The notes under the pieces are model-generated. The model had not been told where the DNA came from. It worked only from the letters and a program-made list of their open reading frames with translations, and ran no database searches. This document shows positions 5,512-8,351 of a DNA stretch of 8,351 nucleotides, piece after piece. The stretch comes from CALXJM01 sp963930325. Lineage in GTDB: Bacteria > Bacillota > Clostridia > TANB77 > CAG-508. Location of the stretch: contig CAWVME010000046.1 of assembly GCA_963930325.1 (NCBI GenBank), forward strand, positions 1 to 8,351. The letters are read 5' to 3'. The position numbers were made by a program, and so were the translations under genes. How positions within the stretch are numbered: the stretch's first letter is position 1; the number at the start of each line of letters is the position of its first letter.

Positions 5512-7242
5512 ATGAAAAAAATAAAAAATGCAAAAGGAATAACACTAATAGCACTGGTAATAACGATAATAGTACTATTAATACTAGCAGCAATAACATT
5601 AAGTACACTAGCAGGAAGAAGAGGCATAATAAACCAAGCACAAAATGCAGAAAAAGAACATACAAAAGCAGCAGCATTAGAGGACATAACCTTGGTAACA
5701 TACCAAAGTTTAGATAACAAAGGAAATACAGACACAACAAAACTAGAACAAGGATTAAACGACATAGGAGCAACAATATTAGAAAAAACGGAAACTATGT
5801 GGATAGTGGAACTAAATGGATATACATTTGAAGTAGACATAGAAGAAGGAGATGTAAAAGAACATACAGGACCTATATCAGAGGTTCCATTAAAACCATC
5901 TGACGATATTGCAAATGAAAATACAGAATTTATTGCAGACTATGGAACAATAGAAGTTATTTGGCTAAAACAAACAACTAATACAGTAGCAACAGAACCC
6001 AATGCACCAAATTTATATAGTGGAAGCAGTGCTTTACAACCAGTAACGTGGACTTATAATAGTGCTAGCAAAACATGGACAGAAGATGCAACTGCTAAAA
6101 GTACATGGTATGATTATACAGAAGGAGATGGTAAAGCAGATAATCTAACAAGTATGTGGGCAAATGCAAAAAATGCAGATGGAAGTTATTTTGTATGGAT
6201 ACCGAGATATGCCTATAGAATAACATACTATTCAGATGAAGAGTATAATAATGTAACTGGATATTATGATGGTTACGGAATGTGGAAAGCAGAAGATGGA
6301 AGCAAAAAGTATGACTTAGATGAAGGAATAGAAACAGTTGAATATAATGGAAAAAAATATATTGTTCACCCAGCCTTTACAAGTAATGTAGATAACGGAG
6401 GATGGGGAAAAAATACAACTGGATTTTGGGTAGCAAAATATGAAATGAGTAGAGAAGGTGCTACGGAAACATCGGAGGGTCTAGGAAACACGTTTTACAG
6501 TGTTCCAGGTGTTACAATAGCTAATTGTGCTCCTATGTCGTTTGAACTGGATTGGCTCAACATAGGTGATGTGTATTCTTATTTATTTGATTACGACCGA
6601 GATAAAGAAAGCCATTTAATGAAGAATAGCGAATGGGGAGCAGTTGCCTATTTGACACACAGTCAATATGGAAGAAATGGAAATGAAATTGATTTTAATA
6701 AGTCTACGATTTCCGGAAATGGTTCTGGAGCTTCCGCAAGGGAAACTATAATTAACGAAAAGAATAATTATAATACGGAAGTGGGAGCGAAAGCAAGTTC
6801 AACTGGAAATATATATGGAGTCTATGACTTATCAGGAGGAAACGCTGAACTTACATCAGGATTTAATAAATATGGAGATACTACCTTTCTAGAAAGTTCT
6901 GATTATGGATTAAATATTACAAAAGAAGCCAAAGATGAAGGCGGGAACTATATAAGTACAAAATATATAACAGTTTATAGTAATGAATCGGATGATTATA
7001 ATAAAGTACGAGAAGTAGGAAAAATAGGAGATGCCACTAAAGAAGTGAGAAAGACGAGCTTTGGGGTTGCATGGTTTAATGAACTTTCTTGGATTCCGGT
7101 TACTTCCAGACCTTTTGTTACTAGAGGCGCTTACTGGTTTTATAGTGAGTACTCATCTTCAGCTGGTCTGTTCCATTCGGAATGCTCCTCTGGACAATAT
7201 GTGCAAACTAATTCTTTCCGTGTTGTTTTGGGTGATTTGTAG
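5512..7242 (+). CDS. Prepilin-like protein with C-terminal FGE/C-type-lectin-fold domain; candidate DGR target
   Basis: A 576-residue surface protein candidate. Residues 1-9 (MKKIKNAKG) form a short basic leader ending in the glycine cut by prepilin peptidase; ITLIALVITIIVLLILAAITL is the pilin-type hydrophobic helix, but mature position 5 is Ala14 instead of the usual Glu. Residues ~35-125 resemble a short pilin-like body. From about 130, and clearly from SYFVWIPRYAYRI, the sequence follows the formylglycine-generating-enzyme (SUMF1) fold: GFWVAKYEMS, MKNSEWGAVAYLTHSQYG, NIYGVYDLSGGNAE, then RGAYW...AGLF...SFRVVLGDL. I see no active-site cysteine pair of true FGE, so a binding role is likelier than catalysis. 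The last 35-40 residues match my recollection of DGR variable regions. ATG 5512 lies 7 nt after AGGAGG. It is flanked by repeats R3 and R4. The ligand is unknown. Confidence 0.85.
   Translation: MKKIKNAKGITLIALVITIIVLLILAAITLSTLAGRRGIINQAQNAEKEHTKAAALEDITLVTYQSLDNKGNTDTTKLEQGLNDIGATILEKTETMWIVELNGYTFEVDIEEGDVKEHTGPISEVPLKPSDDIANENTEFIADYGTIEVIWLKQTTNTVATEPNAPNLYSGSSALQPVTWTYNSASKTWTEDATAKSTWYDYTEGDGKADNLTSMWANAKNADGSYFVWIPRYAYRITYYSDEEYNNVTGYYDGYGMWKAEDGSKKYDLDEGIETVEYNGKKYIVHPAFTSNVDNGGWGKNTTGFWVAKYEMSREGATETSEGLGNTFYSVPGVTIANCAPMSFELDWLNIGDVYSYLFDYDRDKESHLMKNSEWGAVAYLTHSQYGRNGNEIDFNKSTISGNGSGASARETIINEKNNYNTEVGAKASSTGNIYGVYDLSGGNAELTSGFNKYGDTTFLESSDYGLNITKEAKDEGGNYISTKYITVYSNESDDYNKVREVGKIGDATKEVRKTSFGVAWFNELSWIPVTSRPFVTRGAYWFYSEYSSSAGLFHSECSSGQYVQTNSFRVVLGDL
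7099..7230 (+). other. Candidate DGR variable region at the 3' end of the pilin-lectin gene
   Basis: The C-terminal block of the lectin-like domain reads RPFVTRGAYWFYSEYSSSAG then LFHSECSSGQYVQTNSFRVV, the RGG(x)n-AGxF-(x)n-G-(x)n-FRVV pattern of DGR-diversified C-type-lectin domains. Base composition breaks sharply: I count 29 A and 64 T in the 160 nt from 7081 to 7240, against 31 A and 14 T in 60 nt at 5521-5580 of the same gene. A depletion is expected where template adenines have been randomised. Exact edges are uncertain, and no template repeat or reverse transcriptase is visible here. Confidence 0.55.
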
Positions 7243-7254
7243 CTTGAAAATTAT

Positions 7255-7298
7255 GTAGGTGGAGAACATTGTTCTCCTCTACTGTAAAGAAATTGCTA
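7255..7298 (+). repeat. Palindromic repeat R4 (GAGAAC subtype) after the pilin-lectin gene
   Basis: Hairpin GGAGAACA-T-TGTTCTCC (7261-7268 and 7270-7277), further extended by GTAG (7255-7258) pairing with CTAC (7279-7282). AGAAATTGCTA (7288-7298) follows at the same 11-bp spacing as in R1. It lies 12 bp after the stop codon and may serve as a transcript-end hairpin, although no T tract follows. Confidence 0.87.
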
Positions 7299-7330
7299 AT
7301 GGGTTTGTCTTCGCAAAATAAACTCCACTA

Positions 7331-7359
7331 TTGACATAGTAAAAAACATCGCATATAAT
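7331..7359 (+). promoter_or_regulatory. Perfect consensus sigma-A promoter of the lipoprotein gene
   Basis: TTGACA (7331-7336), exactly 17 bp, TATAAT (7354-7359): full consensus in both hexamers with optimal spacing. Transcription should begin near 7366, giving a leader of about 88 nt that contains the hairpin at 7373-7406. It predicts strong vegetative expression and separates this gene from the pilin-lectin gene. Confidence 0.85.
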
Positions 7360-7372
7360 AAATCTAAAATAG

Positions 7373-7408
7373 AAAACATCTTTAATTTTTAATACATAGA
7401 TGTTTTTT
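7373..7408 (+). terminator. Leader hairpin with T tract, possible attenuator
   Basis: AAAACATCT (7373-7381) pairs with AGATGTTTT (7398-7406) across a 16-nt A/T loop, and T runs to 7408. It lies about 7 nt downstream of the predicted start of transcription, so it would form at the very 5' end of the lipoprotein mRNA. Its A/U-rich 9-bp stem is weak. It could be an inefficient attenuator or a 5' stabilising hairpin; I see no alternative pairing partner or riboswitch-like core. Confidence 0.35.
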
Positions 7409-7453
7409 ATTGAAATAATTGTAAGAGTATTAATTACTCGAATGGAGGTCTAT

Positions 7454-8074
7454 ATGAAAAAAAATGCAAAAATGGTTTTAATAATAGCCATGCTATTTCT
7501 TGTACTAATTGTATTAGCAGGATGTGGAATAAAGGGAAATTCAAAAACCTATGACTTCTATGCAAACATTGTAAGTAGAGATGAATACTTACTAAGAATA
7601 GAGGGAGATATAGAAATTGAAACTGGAAAAAAGGAAAAAGGTATTGTAACCATTGCGGAGAAGGCAGGAAATGTATTTTTAGCAACAGATTGTGAGAGCC
7701 AAAAAGCAAGTATTATTAATAAAGATGAAACAACATATGTTTTAATGGACAGTGAAAAACTATATGTAAAAACAGATAGAAACAGAGAAGAAGAAGAAGC
7801 AAATCCATTCTTTGACGAAAATGAAATGGAAAAAATCAAGGAAGCTGATTATACAACAGGAAAAGAAGAAATCGATGGTCAAGAATACGATTATGAAGAA
7901 TATGTAACAGAAGATGGAGGAAAAATAAAATATTATTTTGAAGGATCAAATTTAAAGTATGTAAAAGAAACAAATGATGGAGAAGAAGTAATAATGAAAA
8001 TACTAGAAGCATCAAACCAAGTAGATGATAGCATATTTGAAGTGCCAGCAGACTATCAAGAAGCAAATTATTAA
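7454..8074 (+). CDS. Membrane lipoprotein of unknown function, possible LolA-like fold
   Basis: A 206-residue lipoprotein anchored on the outer face of the cytoplasmic membrane. MKKNAKMVLIIAMLFLVLIV is the signal peptide and LAGC (residues 21-24) the lipobox, so Cys24 should be lipidated after cleavage by signal peptidase II. The mature part is highly acidic (EEEEANPFFDENEMEK in the middle) and beta-rich. Segments such as EGDIEIETGKKEKGIVTIAE, GKEEIDGQEYDYEEYVTEDG, KIKYYFEGSNLKYVKE and the ending DSIFEVPADYQE resemble LolA/LppX-like lipoproteins of Clostridia; this fold guess is weak. The start is ATG 7454 after GGAGG (7444-7448). The frame continues upstream to an ATG at 7400, but that one has no ribosome binding site and lies in the leader hairpin. 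It has its own strong promoter. No catalytic motif is visible. Confidence 0.85.
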   Translation: MKKNAKMVLIIAMLFLVLIVLAGCGIKGNSKTYDFYANIVSRDEYLLRIEGDIEIETGKKEKGIVTIAEKAGNVFLATDCESQKASIINKDETTYVLMDSEKLYVKTDRNREEEEANPFFDENEMEKIKEADYTTGKEEIDGQEYDYEEYVTEDGGKIKYYFEGSNLKYVKETNDGEEVIMKILEASNQVDDSIFEVPADYQEANY

Positions 8075-8078
8075 TACT

Positions 8079-8248
8079 ATATATAAATATAAAAGAGAAA
8101 AAAGATAAAGGGGAAAAACAAATGAAGACTGCAAACCGTTGGGACTGTAACACACACACACACAAGTAAATATTAAAAAAGGAATAAAAAATAAAAACCT
8201 AACCATCTTAAAATTAGGCAAAACTAATTATATAAGAGATGGTTAGGT
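8079..8248 (+). repeat. 170-bp peptide/terminator cassette, copy 2
   Basis: Direct repeat of 5167-5339. It starts 5 bp after the lipoprotein stop codon and ends at the stem GGTTAGGT, where here a T6 tract follows. Differences from copy 1 are one extra A, GAC for AGC in codon 8 of the ORF, two fewer AC units and a few single bases. It lacks the -35 found before copy 1, so it may be transcribed from the lipoprotein promoter. Confidence 0.9.
8122..8169 (+). CDS. Small peptide MKTANRWDCNTHTHK, cassette copy 2 (15 aa)
   Basis: Tiny ORF starting at ATG 8122, behind the same AAAGGGG ribosome binding site as copy 1, 47 nt after the lipoprotein stop. Seven AC units bring AAG TAA into frame, so it ends after 15 residues, half the length of copy 1. 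The stop is followed by the conserved spacer and the terminator at 8196-8252. No family is recognised; it could be a leader peptide, a signalling peptide, or an incidental ORF within a functional RNA. Confidence 0.45.
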   Translation: MKTANRWDCNTHTHK

Positions 8249-8255
8249 TTTTTGC
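8193..8255 (+). terminator. Intrinsic terminator of cassette copy 2 and probably of the lipoprotein transcript
   Basis: AACCTAACCATCT (8196-8208) pairs with AGATGGTTAGGTT (8237-8249), extendable through A/T pairs to 8193 and 8252, followed by a T6 run (8248-8253). The loop holds an inner hairpin, AATTAG (8212-8217) with CTAATT (8224-8229), giving a two-tier shape that is identical in copy 1. The A-rich sequence before the stem makes it bidirectional. Confidence 0.85.
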
Positions 8256-8270
8256 GCTTTCTAAAAAATT

Positions 8271-8332
8271 GCACAGAACTCGTAGGGGCGAACATTGTTC
8301 GCCCGCCCATCGGAGAAATTGCTAAAATAAAA
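8271..8332 (+). repeat. Palindromic repeat R5 (GCGAAC subtype)
   Basis: GCACAGAACTCGTAGGGG, hairpin GGGCGAACA-T-TGTTCGCCC (8286-8294 and 8296-8304), then CGCCCATCGG and AGAAATTGCTA (8314-8324) and an A-rich tail, matching R3 over about 62 bp. It lies 22 bp after cassette copy 2. Its tail gives TGCTAAAAT, a possible extended -10 pointing out of the window. Confidence 0.92.
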
Positions 8333-8351
8333 TTGAAATAATTGCAACAAT

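Noticed and set aside
5403..5840. Long ORFs in other frames and on the - strand over the start of the pilin-lectin gene
   Set aside because: They arise because the + strand gene is extremely A-rich and poor in stop codons in other frames. They have low-complexity Leu/Phe/Ser or Lys/Asn/Arg products, no ribosome binding sites and no recognisable domains.
5940..7242. A functional formylglycine-generating enzyme (sulfatase maturation)
   Set aside because: The fold motifs are present, but I see no catalytic cysteine pair, the protein carries a pilin-type leader, and no sulfatase lies nearby. A ligand-binding use of the fold is more likely.
7400..7453. Upstream ATG 7400 as the lipoprotein start
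   Set aside because: It lies within the leader hairpin without a ribosome binding site and would put 18 extra residues before an otherwise ideal lipoprotein signal peptide.
7366..7453. Riboswitch in the lipoprotein leader
   Set aside because: The leader is about 88 nt, A/U-rich, with one weak hairpin and no conserved aptamer core that I can recognise.
7243..8351. DGR template repeat or reverse transcriptase downstream of the candidate variable region
   Set aside because: I read through this stretch for an A-rich near-copy of the variable region and for a reverse transcriptase and found neither; it encodes the lipoprotein and repeats.

Overview
The window is very A+T-rich and A-rich on its + strand. 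Genes sit behind AGGAGG-type ribosome binding sites, use ATG or GTG starts, and end in TAA or TAG. Gene content and style (MacB-type ABC pair with a long coiled coil, type IV pilin-like leader KGITLIALV, lipobox lipoprotein) point to a low-G+C Bacillota, most likely a Clostridia lineage of the kind common in gut metagenomes. That assignment is inference from style; no rRNA is present.

Layout. (1) Positions 1-845 hold the 3' three quarters of metK (S-adenosylmethionine synthetase), followed by a perfect 17-bp hairpin. (2) Positions 1035-5031 hold a two-gene operon: an ABC ATPase and a 1090-residue FtsX/MacB-type permease with a coiled coil of about 310 residues between its first two membrane segments. 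(3) Positions 5032-5511 contain no conventional gene but are full of structure. There are three copies of a palindromic repeat (R1, R2, R3). Two of them (R1 and R2) are inverted and bracket a 173-bp cassette encoding a tiny peptide, MKTANRW..., with a CA microsatellite and a terminator-like stem. (4) Positions 5512-7242 encode a 576-residue protein with a prepilin-like N-terminus and a C-terminal formylglycine-generating-enzyme-like (C-type-lectin-fold) domain. Its last ~35 residues look like the variable region of a diversity-generating retroelement (DGR) target. (5) Repeat R4 and a consensus sigma-A promoter lead into a 206-residue lipoprotein (7454-8074). (6) A second copy of the peptide cassette starts 5 bp after the lipoprotein stop, followed by repeat R5.

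How the parts fit. The metK and ABC sections are ordinary chromosomal housekeeping and transport genes. From about 5030 onward the DNA is accessory in character: two near-identical cassettes in direct orientation flank the pilin-lectin gene and the lipoprotein, and five copies of one palindromic repeat punctuate the gaps. The pilin-lectin gene is bracketed by the two repeats of the GAGAAC..GTTCTC subtype; the other three copies carry GCGAAC..GTTCGC. The most interesting reading is a surface-displayed, retroelement-diversified receptor or adhesin inserted in repeat-rich DNA. The reverse transcriptase and template repeat that this predicts are not in the window.
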